In this document: positions 1 to 9,593 of the stretch, piece after piece
Position numbering within the stretch: position 1 is the first letter of the stretch
Layout: every line of letters starts with the position of its first letter
NCBI GenBank assembly: GCA_002698965.1
Contig: PAAT01000119.1
Span: forward strand, 1-37,736
Direction: 5' to 3'
Source of the DNA: Rhodopirellula sp.
GTDB lineage: Bacteria; Planctomycetota; Planctomycetia; Pirellulales; Pirellulaceae
DNA: 37,736 nucleotides
Notes under the pieces: generated by a model
Databases searched by the model: none
What the model was told of the DNA's origin: nothing
What the model saw: only the letters and a program-made list of their open reading frames with translations
Position numbers and translations under genes: made by a program

Positions 1-1679
1 TCATCAAGAATCAGTTTATAAATAGTTCCCTGATAGCCGACGATGAAGAGTTCACCGTCATGATCCACTCCAAAAGAGCATGGCTTTTCGGGAACCTTGC
101 CAATGACTCGCACATCAACGAGTTTGCGATTTTTCTGTGTCAGGGCCCAGATCGTTTTGGTTTCAAAATCAGAAAAGATATATTTACCAACATAGGAAGG
201 ACTACGGTTTCCACGGTAAACATATCCACCCGTAACAGAAACCCCGTGCTTCCGACGGTAGGCGATTACCGGTGGAGTAAATGCTTCTCCGTTTCGCAGG
301 TATTGTCTGGAGAATGGTGTGAAAGCCTCATAGACGTTCCAGCCGTGGTTTTCTCCCAGTTTTGGCATGTTGATTTCTTCATAAAGATTCTGCCCGATGT
401 CTCCCACATACATTTCTTTGGTCTTGGAATCCCAACTGAAACGCCATGGCATACGAAAACCGTATGCCCAAATCTCGGGAAGAGCCTTTTCGCCGGCGTT
501 TCGAAATGGATTATCCTTTGGAATGGAGTAGGGAAGCCCGGCGTCCCGGTGATCCACGTCGATTCGAAGAATCTTACCCAAATGGAGCCCAAGGTTTTGG
601 CCATTGCCAAGCGGGTCCTCCTGCGGACCGCCATCACCGGCTCCGATGTAAAGATATCCGTCAGGACCGAAGGCTAACATGCCTCCCCAGTGCAGTACTG
701 TTGGCTGCTCGATTTTTAGTAGTCGGCGAGAGGCACCACCGGTGTCATGACTTAGGTCTTCAACCGCTGTCCGTTCCACGATGACCGGAGAGAAGATGTC
801 ATTTTCCCGGACATGGTAGTTCAGATAATATTTACGGTTATGGAGGAAGTCCGGATGGAATGCTAGACACAAAACACCTTCGTATGTCCCGGTAATGGCT
901 TCGTGGCTCAGATCTGCCCACAATTGCTTCTTTTGTCCCTCCGGAGTGATGCTCAACTGATAAATGTGTCGTGTTTTCTGCTCGACAATCATGTAGGTGT
1001 TTTCTGACCCCGGCTTGGCGATGATACAGACGGGGTGATCAAAGCGATGAGAATCGTCATGTAACGCTTCGACTCGGGCTTGTTTGGCCACGGTCTCAAA
1101 TGTATCAGGCATTCCGGGATATGCGATTCTGTCTTTTTGTTTGAGTGTTGTCAGGTACTGGACTAGATCACTAAATTCAGACTCATTGATCACTTTATAT
1201 AAATCAGCCGGCATCAATGAGGTGTTGCTACGCAATTGCTCTTCAATATCTTCTTTAGCAATTGTTATGAGTTCCCCTTTTTCATTGATGAGTTCAAGGG
1301 CTTCGTTTGACTGAAATTGTAGGATTCCGGTAATGACTTTGCCGTCGACGGTCGTGACGGCGTGGCTGGCATGATCCGGGTGTATTTGCGCACTCGGTTC
1401 TAGTATTGACCGAATGATCTGATCCCGATCAAATTTGTCACCAATGACCATCAGGTCCGGTCCGGCTTTCACTTCTTTCTTGCCGACAGTATGGCATTTC
1501 CTGCAATTCGATTTCTCAGACTCGAATACAAGCTTGCCTTTAGCAGCATCCCCGCCATTCTTGGCGGCGGCAGTGTAGTGGGCCACAATTTGCTTGTGAT
1601 CTTCATTCTGTGCCTGAAGGATCGATGTCGTCTGAATGATAAGAAGTATGAGAGCAAGAATCTGATTGCGGTTACGCAT
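1..1679 (-). CDS. Secreted c-type cytochrome / PQQ-type sugar dehydrogenase (C-terminus cut by window edge)
   Basis: An open frame runs from an ATG at 1679 to the left edge without a stop, giving 559 codons; the C-terminus is missing. Residues 1-24 form a signal peptide ending in LQAQ. A cytochrome c domain follows, with the haem motif CRKCH (C59, C62, H63), an AGPDL segment and a later candidate methionine ligand. It resembles the planctomycete/verrucomicrobial 'putative haem-binding domain'. From about residue 210 the sequence matches the glucose/sorbosone dehydrogenase beta-propeller (segments such as HWGGMLAFGPDGYLYIGAGD and WAYGFRMPWRFSWD). Members of that family oxidise sugars using PQQ in the periplasm. 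Likely role: periplasmic aldose oxidation with electron transfer to the attached haem. The haem domain lies before the propeller, whereas in many planctomycete relatives it is C-terminal. The substrate is unknown. A 102-bp gap separates it from the upstream creatininase-like gene, so the two may be co-transcribed. Confidence 0.85.
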   Translation of the reverse strand, partial: MRNRNQILALILLIIQTTSILQAQNEDHKQIVAHYTAAAKNGGDAAKGKLVFESEKSNCRKCHTVGKKEVKAGPDLMVIGDKFDRDQIIRSILEPSAQIHPDHASHAVTTVDGKVITGILQFQSNEALELINEKGELITIAKEDIEEQLRSNTSLMPADLYKVINESEFSDLVQYLTTLKQKDRIAYPGMPDTFETVAKQARVEALHDDSHRFDHPVCIIAKPGSENTYMIVEQKTRHIYQLSITPEGQKKQLWADLSHEAITGTYEGVLCLAFHPDFLHNRKYYLNYHVRENDIFSPVIVERTAVEDLSHDTGGASRRLLKIEQPTVLHWGGMLAFGPDGYLYIGAGDGGPQEDPLGNGQNLGLHLGKILRIDVDHRDAGLPYSIPKDNPFRNAGEKALPEIWAYGFRMPWRFSWDSKTKEMYVGDIGQNLYEEINMPKLGENHGWNVYEAFTPFSRQYLRNGEAFTPPVIAYRRKHGVSVTGGYVYRGNRSPSYVGKYIFSDFETKTIWALTQKNRKLVDVRVIGKVPEKPCSFGVDHDGELFIVGYQGTIYKLILD

Positions 1680-1781
1680 GGTGGAGTGATCGCTGAAGGT
1701 GAAGAAGTTGCAGACTGGTTACTTCTAAAGTAACCCAGATGTGTACTCATGGAAACAATTTGAAACCAGTGCCACTTACAA

Positions 1782-2840
1782 TTATTCGTAAGCATCCTCA
1801 ACGAGAAGAGTTTTCAAATCGTCAGATGCCACATTCCACATGCGTTGCATCATCTCCTGAGCGTCCAGATATTCGTAGTTCTCAATATCTCCGACAATAC
1901 CGTTTAACGGTGTCTTCGTATCAAGACTTTGCTCCACGCGTTTTACGAAATTCGGTAAATTCTTCGAAAGTTCAATCGCTTCGTCCATATCCATCTGCCC
2001 TGCTTTGATACCAATCATGTTGTCCGGGAACAGAGATTTGTCGACAAGATCCGGTGAAATCAATTCAATGAGAGCAGTTTCGACACCACCCGCATGTTGG
2101 TCACCCCGTTCACCCGCGAATTGGATTAATGGTTCATGTAACCAGCGGAATCGATAGTTGTCACAAGCACTAATGCGTAACCCTTCTTCGATGGCCTGAC
2201 GGTGGACAATCGAACCGTGAACGTCGACGACATAGATTCCTTTTGGCTGTAGCCACTTCATGATTGCGTCGGTGTACCCGGCAACATACTGCACGAGTAA
2301 CCCCGGGGTGATGTCGATGCTTAGCCCGAACGGGAGTCCCCAGGTCAAGTGCCCATATTCCACAGGTGGGGCCAGACTGATTTCAGGAAAACGACGTTTT
2401 AATTGATCCAGAACGGCATAGCTTTGGATGGTATCTGTTGCTAAAGGTAGGTGAGGTCCATGCTCTTCGACGGCTGTATCAACAGAGAAACAGATGACTT
2501 TCCCTACCTCCGGAGCAGGCCATTCATATTTAGGCATTTCAACGACGAGTAAATCGGTTTCGAGTGATTTCCGCTGACCACTTTCCCAGTAGTAAGGAAA
2601 ACAAAATCGTATGCGTTCAAGCAAGTTCGATTTGAGTTCCGGAGTCATTGCTTCGTGATACAGAGGAGGGAGTACAAGAGGTCCGATGTCTGCGATCAGA
2701 TCAGCAGGTGTACCTAGCGAAACGATGGGTAGTACCGGGCATTCATATTTAATTTGCTCTTTGAGCTTAGGCAATGAATAACTCGTGAGGAGCGGGCCTT
2801 CATTGATCTTCTCGGGTAAGCAAAACGAGCAGTCGGTCAT
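1782..2840 (-). CDS. Creatininase-family amidohydrolase with N-terminal extension
   Basis: A 352-residue cytoplasmic protein with no signal peptide. The creatininase fold begins near residue 115: EEHGPHLPLATD (E125/E126, H127, D136) matches the family metal-binding motif, DVHGS (H208) corresponds to the usual NGHGGN, and DQHAGGVETAL (H249, E254) to the HAGE-ET motif. The family consists of metal-dependent hydrolases acting on cyclic or linear amides (creatinine, formamide intermediates, mycofactocin precursor). The first 115 residues are an extension not explained by the core family, and they contain a CSFC pair at residues 4-7. The GN residues of the second motif are replaced, so the substrate may differ from that of classic creatininase. 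It is transcribed divergently from the aminotransferase at 3024. Confidence 0.75.
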   Translation of the reverse strand: MTDCSFCLPEKINEGPLLTSYSLPKLKEQIKYECPVLPIVSLGTPADLIADIGPLVLPPLYHEAMTPELKSNLLERIRFCFPYYWESGQRKSLETDLLVVEMPKYEWPAPEVGKVICFSVDTAVEEHGPHLPLATDTIQSYAVLDQLKRRFPEISLAPPVEYGHLTWGLPFGLSIDITPGLLVQYVAGYTDAIMKWLQPKGIYVVDVHGSIVHRQAIEEGLRISACDNYRFRWLHEPLIQFAGERGDQHAGGVETALIELISPDLVDKSLFPDNMIGIKAGQMDMDEAIELSKNLPNFVKRVEQSLDTKTPLNGIVGDIENYEYLDAQEMMQRMWNVASDDLKTLLVEDAYE

Positions 2841-3023
2841 GATTGAATTCGTACCTAATTATTGAGTTGAGCGTTTCCGGTCACCCTGTCGGCATAGTAA
2901 TTTGATGGTAAAATTGATTTTTTGACCGCAGCAAAGCATACCACAACCGGCAATGTTAACGCCATGCGAGGATATGGCTGCGGAGTTTACATATTTGTTG
3001 CATAACTTTACAGGATCAAATAG

Positions 3024-4205
3024 ATGTTCGGTTCTCTTGAAATGGCTCCGCCGGATGCAATTCTCGGACTCAACGTAGCTTTTCGGAATGACACTAATCC
3101 CAACAAAATCAACCTGGGCGTGGGTGTTTATAAAGATGAAACAGGCAATACTCCTGTTCTCGAATGTGTTAAGAAAGCCGAACAACTCTTGTTGGAAAGT
3201 GAAACCAGTAAGTCCTATCTGGGTATCGATGGATTACCAGAATATGGTCCACTTGTTCGCAAAGTGTTGTTCAACGGTACTGTGGATGAGTCTCGGGCGG
3301 TGACCCTGCAGACTCCGGGTGGTACCGGCGCACTTCGCGTTGCTGGTGATTTCCTTAAATACAAGGTTGGTGCTTCACGTATCTGGTTAAGTAATCCAAC
3401 CTGGGCAAATCATAATGGGGTTTTTTCAAGTGCCGGGCTGGCGGTGGATTCTTATACGTACCTTGATTCCACGGGCTTAGCATTAGATTTTCAGGGAATG
3501 CTTGATAGTATTTCTCAGATTCCAGCAGGCGATGTGATTTGCCTGCATGCCTGCTGTCACAATCCTTCCGGAGTCGATCTTAGTCCCGAGCAGTGGGAAC
3601 AAATCGCTGAAGCCTGTAAAGATCGTGGAATTCTACCCTTGATTGACTTTGCTTATCAAGGCTTTGCAAACGGCCTTCAGGAAGATGCCGCAGCGCTTCG
3701 ATTGTTTGCCGAAAAGGTAGGTGAATTCCTGATATGCAGTAGCTTCTCGAAAAACTTTGGGTTGTATTGTGAGCGTATCGGTGCTTTAACGATTGTGGCT
3801 GAAGAGGAGTCTGCTGCGGTGGTGGCTTTGAGTCATGCGAAGAAATCAGTTCGGACAAACTACAGCAATCCTCCGAAGCACGGCGGAGCAGTGGTGTCGA
3901 CAGTACTCGGTTGTGATGAGTTGTATGCTCAATGGGATGGGGAAGTGGCTGCGATGCGAAATCGCATAAATGGTTTGCGAAAACTATTTGTCGACACGAT
4001 GGCGGCCAAAGGCAGCCCTGTCGACTTTTCGTTTATCCAGCAACAACGTGGAATGTTCTCCTATTCTGGATTGAATCCTATGCAGGTCGATCAATTGAAG
4101 AATGACCATTCCATCTATATTGTTGGCAGTGGCCGAATTAATGTAGCCGGTTTAAATAGTGGCAACGTTGAACAATTATGCGACGCGATTCTTCAGGTCC
4201 TTTAG
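3024..4205 (+). CDS. Class I aspartate/aromatic aminotransferase (AspC/TyrB type)
   Basis: A 393-residue PLP enzyme of the AspC/TyrB subfamily, close to the usual 396-residue length and collinear over its whole length. Seen: the N-terminal LGVGVYKDETG segment typical of this subgroup, HNPSGVD with N180, IDFAYQGF with D208 and Y211, and the Schiff-base lysine K243 in SFSKNFGLYCERIG with R251. A C-terminal GSGRIN supplies the candidate substrate-carboxylate arginine. It should transfer the amino group between aspartate or an aromatic amino acid and 2-oxoglutarate in the cytoplasm. The start at 3024 follows AAATAG with no SD, but the protein begins exactly where family members begin (FGSLEMAPPD). 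It stands alone; the downstream efflux genes are over 180 bp away. Confidence 0.92.
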   Translation: MFGSLEMAPPDAILGLNVAFRNDTNPNKINLGVGVYKDETGNTPVLECVKKAEQLLLESETSKSYLGIDGLPEYGPLVRKVLFNGTVDESRAVTLQTPGGTGALRVAGDFLKYKVGASRIWLSNPTWANHNGVFSSAGLAVDSYTYLDSTGLALDFQGMLDSISQIPAGDVICLHACCHNPSGVDLSPEQWEQIAEACKDRGILPLIDFAYQGFANGLQEDAAALRLFAEKVGEFLICSSFSKNFGLYCERIGALTIVAEEESAAVVALSHAKKSVRTNYSNPPKHGGAVVSTVLGCDELYAQWDGEVAAMRNRINGLRKLFVDTMAAKGSPVDFSFIQQQRGMFSYSGLNPMQVDQLKNDHSIYIVGSGRINVAGLNSGNVEQLCDAILQVL

Positions 4206-4441
4206 GGTTGTGGAGAAACTTTATCCCCTCATAACCCTCACAATTGGTGTAGGTAGATGGCCTGGTTATAGGCGGATAATGAATTAGATCAATCTTCAGC
4301 TATAGCAGATGTTTTTGACGGTGTTGCTTTTTGTTTTCCGGCCTAAACTGAGAGAATTGGTAATTTACAACTTTCTAAGACGATGCGGTGTTGAAACGTC
4401 AATTCATCGCTACCCTCCTATTGCACGGGCTATTTCAGAGA

Positions 4442-5866
4442 ATGAATTCCAATAAAATTGTCATGGGAGTCGTGCTTCCAATCCTCGTTTGGATGACCGC
4501 TATAGCCGTCATTGTTATGGTTAGGACGCCGGACATCGTTCCTGATGAAGAGGAATTAGAAACAGTACCGCTAGTGGACTCGGTGAAAGTCCAGCCCTAT
4601 ACGGATACATTCGTTATTGAAGCCGACGGAATTGTTGTACCTTTTCGAGAAATCCAGCTCGCATCTCAGGTAAGCGGTCGAATTGAATACAAGTCGGAGA
4701 GTTGCCGAGCGGGGCGTCAGGTCAAAAAAGGGGACGAACTTTTCCGTATCGACAGCCAAGACTACGAGTTGGCCGTGGAACAACTTAAACGTCAGCAGCA
4801 GCAAGCCGAAATTGATCTGGAAGACGCTAAGTTGGAAATCACAAAGTCGACCGATCTACTTAAACTGGCCAACGAAGACTTAAAGCTTGCATCCGCAGAA
4901 TATACTCGCTTGAAAAAACTACGTGAAACTGGCAATGTTATTTCTATTTCCGATGTTGAACGCGCCCAGCGAGCTGAACTGACGGCTCAAAATACCGTCG
5001 TGCAATACAATGCCCAACTTAGTTCTGCCCGTCAAAGTGAATACAGACTGATTAGTAGCAAAGAACTGACAGAGATCTCGCTTCAAAAAGCAAATTTGGA
5101 TTTAGCACGAACCTCAGTCAAAGCTCCTGTCGATGGTGTTGTTATTCGGGAATTGGTTGAGGAAGATTCATTTGCTCAACTGGGTACAAATTTGGTAACG
5201 ATTGAAGATACCAAACAGGGAGAAATTCGAGCGAATCTCAAGATGGATGATTTGTTATGGGTTCTGGGAGGTTTTGAGAAGCTTGATGATGCGACAGGCT
5301 CTACGCTACCTCCTTTAGACGTGGATGTCAGCTATAAATTTTCGGGGTCACGTAATCTCACCATTCATTGGAATGGAGTCCTCAATCGCTTTGATGGTCG
5401 GGGGTTAGATGCGACAACCAGAACAGTTCCCGTGCGGATTGTTGTAGCAAACCCGGAAGCTGAAGGGTTTGGCGAAATTGGTTCGTTAGTCCGGGGTATG
5501 TTTGTCGAACTGGCCATTGGCGTGGAAAAACAAGAGGGCCTGGTGCTTATTCCTCGTCATAGTTTGACGTCGTCAAATGAAGTTTATGTGGTCATCCCAG
5601 TAAGTAATGACAGCACACCGCCTGATGGTATTCCTGAAGGTCGTTCTGCTGGTATTTACGGGAAAGTGAGTGAAGTTGTACCGCTACATTCGGTTGAGCT
5701 TAACAATGAGTTCTTTTGGGTGGTGGACACTAATTCTAACGAATTGACGATAGATTCTATTGTGGTCACGCGTCGGTTGTTTGGTGTTGCGGATGGCACG
5801 GTGGTAGCTTTTGAAACTGTCCCAAATTCGACCTCCGTGGCTGTAAAAAATTCAGAGTCGGAATAA
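4442..5866 (+). CDS. RND efflux periplasmic adaptor (membrane fusion protein)
   Basis: An adaptor subunit of 474 residues from the ATG at 4442. An in-frame GTG at 4388 would add 18 residues; the ATG is preferred because it places a single membrane anchor (VVLPILVWMTAIAVIVMV) near the N-terminus. The order is HlyD/AcrA-like: beta-barrel and half-lipoyl strands (QVSGRIEY, VKKGDELFRID), a long coiled-coil hairpin rich in K, E, Q and L (encoded by about 4780-5110), the returning half-lipoyl APVDGVV, then a barrel and membrane-proximal domain. It should link the inner-membrane pump encoded 22 bp downstream to an outer-membrane channel. No TolC-like gene lies in the window. The two genes probably form an operon; the cargo cannot be predicted. 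Confidence 0.88.
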   Translation: MNSNKIVMGVVLPILVWMTAIAVIVMVRTPDIVPDEEELETVPLVDSVKVQPYTDTFVIEADGIVVPFREIQLASQVSGRIEYKSESCRAGRQVKKGDELFRIDSQDYELAVEQLKRQQQQAEIDLEDAKLEITKSTDLLKLANEDLKLASAEYTRLKKLRETGNVISISDVERAQRAELTAQNTVVQYNAQLSSARQSEYRLISSKELTEISLQKANLDLARTSVKAPVDGVVIRELVEEDSFAQLGTNLVTIEDTKQGEIRANLKMDDLLWVLGGFEKLDDATGSTLPPLDVDVSYKFSGSRNLTIHWNGVLNRFDGRGLDATTRTVPVRIVVANPEAEGFGEIGSLVRGMFVELAIGVEKQEGLVLIPRHSLTSSNEVYVVIPVSNDSTPPDGIPEGRSAGIYGKVSEVVPLHSVELNNEFFWVVDTNSNELTIDSIVVTRRLFGVADGTVVAFETVPNSTSVAVKNSESE

Positions 5867-5888
5867 TCAAACAAGAGGCAAGTTCACC

Positions 5889-8800
5889 TTGATAAAGCGA
5901 ATCGTTGCATGGGCCATTGATCGGTCGGCTGCCATGAACACGTTGATGGTTGCCATTATTCTGGCAGGTGTTTTCAGTTTTGGTGTCATGCGCCGTGAGA
6001 GCTTTCCTGAGTTTGAGTTAGAGATCATTCTTGTCAGTGTTCCTTATCCCGGTGCTGCGCCAGCGGTGACTGAAGAGGGTATTTGTCAGAAACTCGAGTC
6101 CGCCATTCATCCGATCGCCGGGATTAAACAATTGACCAGTGTCGCTGCCGAAGGCGTGGGCTATGCCGTGGTGGAGATCTATCCTGGCGAAGATGCCCAA
6201 AAGATTCTCAATGAAATACGCGGAGCAGTGGATCGTATTCCGAGCCTACCACAATTAGCGGAGAACAAAGATGTGCGTCAAATCACGATGCGTAATCCGG
6301 CAATCCGCGTTGGTGTCCTGGGGCCACCATCAGTTTCCGGTATAGAGGCTGAGTTGGAGTTGCGAAATCTAACGGAAGAAATTCGTCAGGAATTGCTCAT
6401 CCAAAAGCCTCTTTCAAAGTCCGGCCTCCAGGGAATGTTCGATTTTTTTACAGTGAATCCCGAACAGCCTGTCGTCACACAGGCGGATATTCTTGGAGCC
6501 AAACCATATCAGATTGACGTCGAGATTCGCGAACAGGATTTACGTAAATATAATTTGTCCTTGAAGCAGGTCGCTCAAATTTTGCGACAGGAAAACATCG
6601 ATATACCGGGTGGAACACTTCGGTCTGAAGTGGGTGATGTCTCTCTTCAAGCAAAAAATAAAGGGGTGACGGGAGAAGAAATCGCTGAATTACCTCTTTT
6701 GAGAACCAATGGGGAGGCAGTCTTAAAAGTAAAAGATATTGCTAATGTTTATGATGGATTTGCTGATGTGGATTCGATTGATGATGTGAATGGGCATCCG
6801 GCTAAGGTGATTTCTGTGATGCGTTCTCCTTCGGAGGATATTCTCAGAATTGCGGATGCAGTGCATCATTATGTCGATGAGCGTAATCAGACGATGCCCC
6901 CAGGATACAAGCTTGAGGTTTGGTTTGATCAGTCTGTTTATGTTCAAGAACGAATGGATCTATTGATGACCAATGGGCTTCAAGGCCTGTTGTTGGTATT
7001 TGTCGTGTTAGCCTTGTTTCTCGAACTGCGTTTAGCATTCTGGGTAGCGATGGGAATTCCGATTTCTGTTTTGGGAGCAGGGATTGTTCTGATTTATATG
7101 GGTCAGACGATTAACATGATTTCGATGTTTGCCTTTTTGCTGGCGTTGGGAATTGTGGTGGATGATGCGATCGTTGTTGGTGAGAATATCTATCGCTATC
7201 AGGAAAAAGGCCTCAAGCCTCTTCAAGCCGCCATTGAAGGTACAGCGGAGGTATTCCCGGCCGTCTCAGCTTCCGTTTCTACGACCATTATTGCCTTTGC
7301 TCCCCTACTATTTATTGCAGGTATTATGGGGAAATTCTTTGCGGTGATGCCGGCGGCGGTTATCGCCATGCTGGCGATTTCTTTATTTGAATGTGTGTTG
7401 ATTCTTCCTGCTCATCTGGGCCACGCGTCTGGCAGGATTGAATCGGTTATCCGCTGGATTTTTACCCCTGTTCGTCCATTATTATGGTTGATTCAAAAGG
7501 CAAATCAGAGTGCATCCTGGTGCCTGAACAAAGTGATTCATCAGTTCTATATGCCGAGTCTTCGGATATCGCTTAAGTTCCCGTTAATTCCGATTAGCGT
7601 GGCAACAGCCTTACTGGTGATTACGATTGTTGTCGTTGTTCGTGGTGTGATTCCCTTTGTATTCTTTCCCAAGATGGACAGCTTTGTGCTAAGTGCAAAA
7701 GTTGTTTTCCCGGATGGAACGCCATCCTCTGTGCCCGACGCCGCGACGAAAGAACTAGAAGCCGTCGCGCTGCAGTTGAAGAAGGAAGTTTCACCAGAAA
7801 GAGAGCTTTATAAAGTGGTGCATCGTGCGGTTGGACATGCCACAGGCTTAGCTTCAGATGGTGTAAGTAGCGGTGAAGCCGGCTCTTTTATAGGTGTTGT
7901 GGATATTGAATTGGTCGATAGTAGTGAGCGAAGCTATACCAGCCAGGAATTAATAAGTAAGTGGCGCGAATTAGCGCCGAAATTCCCTGACGCCGAATCG
8001 CTAGTGTTTACTGAAGGCGGAGGGCCGGGAGGTCCCGGTGGAAAGTCGATCGAATTTAAATTATTAGCTCCGACGAAGAAAATGGCAGAGCTGGAAGCTG
8101 CGGCTGCCGATTGTGTTGCTTTTCTGAATGCCAAACCGGGAGTAGCCGATGTCGAGGATGACATTCAAATAGGGAAGGAAGAATATCGCTTTAAGATCAA
8201 AGAAGATGCTCAGGTGATGGGGATTTCGACGGCTGAACTTGCAGATGCTGTACGAGGAGCATTCTATGGTGAAGAAGTCATGCGACTGCAACGCGGGCGT
8301 CACGAGGTGAAGCTCATGGTGCGTTACCCGGAACAGCAACGTCGACGTCTATTAAGCCTGTCGGACATTCGGGTGCGTGGAAATGACAAAGCTGAACGGC
8401 CAATTACTGAAGTGGCGGAAATCACCAAGGTGCGTGAATTTGCGGAATTAAATCGTGTGAATCAATTACGTTCCATTACGATTACCGGAGATGTAGATCG
8501 AACCCAAGGCGTTACATCTAATATGATTTACCATGCTGATATAGGCGACGGTAAGAAGTCATTTATGGATTACTTCAATACAGATATCAAAGAGAAGTAC
8601 CCTAATGTGTACATCAAGTTTGAAGGACAGGCGCAACAGCAGAAAGAATCGATTGATAGTATGACGACTGGCTTTATCGTTGCCATGCTTGTGATCTTCT
8701 TCGTGCTCACCCTTCAATTCAAATCTTATTTGCAGCCCTTCCTTATCATGTCGATCATTCCCTTTGGATTGATCGGAGCAGTTTGGGGGCACTTCTTTAT

Positions 8801-9206
8801 GGGACTGGAAGTGACACTCTTCAGTCTTTGTGGAATTGTGGCTTTGATGGGTGTCGTCATCAACGATTCGATTGTTTTAATTGACTACATCAATAAACAT
8901 GGGAAGCGGGACGAAGATATTCTTACAGCCTTGGTGGAATCGGGGCGGGATAGATTTAGACCGGTCCTGCTGACTTCCGTCACAACGGTGGCCGGCCTCT
9001 TGCCGTTGCTTCTTGAAACCTCGTTTCAGGCTCAGGTCCTCATTCCTATGGCGACGAGTCTTTGCTTTGGACTTATTCTGGGAACAGCATTGATTCTCTA
9101 CTTAATTCCCACTTTTTATGTTCTGTATTACAAGCTGACCCATGTGTTGTCGCATAAGAGTCATGCCGTAGCGATGGATGTTGCCGATCTTTCTATCCCT
9201 CCCTAG
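5889..9206 (+). CDS. RND-family efflux pump, inner-membrane permease (AcrB/HAE1-like)
   Basis: A 1105-residue protein, slightly longer than typical RND pumps (about 1020-1050). It has two RND repeats: a first membrane helix, a large periplasmic loop and a bundle of helices containing GIVVDDAIVVGENIY with the paired proton-relay aspartates D425 and D426; then a second loop and helices with GVVINDSIVLIDYIN. Proton-driven export of drugs, lipophiles or metals is the family role; the DD motif fits the hydrophobe/drug branch better than the metal branch. The start is a TTG at 5889 with a fair SD (AAGAGGC) about 10 nt upstream; the N-terminus then matches the family. A glycine/proline-rich insert (EGGGPGGPGGK) sits near residue 710 in the second periplasmic loop. 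It converges with the shell-protein gene ending at 9315. Confidence 0.93.
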   Translation: MIKRIVAWAIDRSAAMNTLMVAIILAGVFSFGVMRRESFPEFELEIILVSVPYPGAAPAVTEEGICQKLESAIHPIAGIKQLTSVAAEGVGYAVVEIYPGEDAQKILNEIRGAVDRIPSLPQLAENKDVRQITMRNPAIRVGVLGPPSVSGIEAELELRNLTEEIRQELLIQKPLSKSGLQGMFDFFTVNPEQPVVTQADILGAKPYQIDVEIREQDLRKYNLSLKQVAQILRQENIDIPGGTLRSEVGDVSLQAKNKGVTGEEIAELPLLRTNGEAVLKVKDIANVYDGFADVDSIDDVNGHPAKVISVMRSPSEDILRIADAVHHYVDERNQTMPPGYKLEVWFDQSVYVQERMDLLMTNGLQGLLLVFVVLALFLELRLAFWVAMGIPISVLGAGIVLIYMGQTINMISMFAFLLALGIVVDDAIVVGENIYRYQEKGLKPLQAAIEGTAEVFPAVSASVSTTIIAFAPLLFIAGIMGKFFAVMPAAVIAMLAISLFECVLILPAHLGHASGRIESVIRWIFTPVRPLLWLIQKANQSASWCLNKVIHQFYMPSLRISLKFPLIPISVATALLVITIVVVVRGVIPFVFFPKMDSFVLSAKVVFPDGTPSSVPDAATKELEAVALQLKKEVSPERELYKVVHRAVGHATGLASDGVSSGEAGSFIGVVDIELVDSSERSYTSQELISKWRELAPKFPDAESLVFTEGGGPGGPGGKSIEFKLLAPTKKMAELEAAAADCVAFLNAKPGVADVEDDIQIGKEEYRFKIKEDAQVMGISTAELADAVRGAFYGEEVMRLQRGRHEVKLMVRYPEQQRRRLLSLSDIRVRGNDKAERPITEVAEITKVREFAELNRVNQLRSITITGDVDRTQGVTSNMIYHADIGDGKKSFMDYFNTDIKEKYPNVYIKFEGQAQQQKESIDSMTTGFIVAMLVIFFVLTLQFKSYLQPFLIMSIIPFGLIGAVWGHFFMGLEVTLFSLCGIVALMGVVINDSIVLIDYINKHGKRDEDILTALVESGRDRFRPVLLTSVTTVAGLLPLLLETSFQAQVLIPMATSLCFGLILGTALILYLIPTFYVLYYKLTHVLSHKSHAVAMDVADLSIPP

Positions 9207-9314
9207 GGGTTGTCGATGTGTAGGTTTAGGGCAGGATCGTAGACTATTACAATACCGTTTGCCCTCGCAAGCAATATTTGATTCGCCGTACGTTTTTCAG
9301 AATTTTCGTTTGCG

Positions 9315-9593
9315 CTACGGTAAGAGCGAAAGTACTGAAGTGCTTGGTCTTGGGATGACATAGGCTGCGATCAGATTTCCTAATTTGGAAACTTCAGCCT
9401 CTCCGGCTTCAACCGCCGCTTTGACCGCTGCGACATCCCCCTTAATCACAACGGTTACATACCCGCCACCAAGCTTTTCTTTTCCAATCACTTCGACGTT
9501 AGCTGACTTGCAAGCCTGATCGATCGCATTAAAAACAGCAGTGAAGCCTTGCGTTTCAATGAAGCCTAATGCAAAGGAGTTATCGGTAGCCAT
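9315..9593 (-). CDS. Possible short form: single-domain BMC-H protein from an internal start
   Basis: Inside the tandem BMC gene, codon M117 (ATG at 9593) is preceded by AGGA at 9604-9601 with a 7-nt spacer, better than the SD of the full-length start. Translation from here gives 92 residues starting MATDNSFALGF, exactly the length and N-terminal layout of a standalone BMC-H protein, and begins just before domain 2. Internal starts that yield a shorter shell protein are known in other BMC systems (PduB/PduB'). Both forms from one gene is an inference; the SD and ATG are seen directly. Confidence 0.45.
   Translation of the reverse strand: MATDNSFALGFIETQGFTAVFNAIDQACKSANVEVIGKEKLGGGYVTVVIKGDVAAVKAAVEAGEAEVSKLGNLIAAYVIPRPSTSVLSLLP

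Noticed and set aside
60..677. 205-codon plus-strand open frame with an ATG
   Set aside because: It is antisense to the sugar dehydrogenase, whose frame is open over the full 1679 nt with signal peptide, haem motif and propeller motifs.
4206..4250. AGGGTT/AACCCT inverted repeat after the aminotransferase as a terminator
   Set aside because: The stem is short with a long loop and no T-run follows.
4388..4441. GTG start for the efflux adaptor
   Set aside because: It adds a second hydrophobic stretch before the membrane anchor and has no SD; the ATG at 4442 gives a normal adaptor N-terminus.
9207..9314. Possible tRNA or small RNA between the RND and BMC genes
   Set aside because: No cloverleaf, T-arm or terminator-like hairpin could be drawn; it appears to be a plain convergent spacer.
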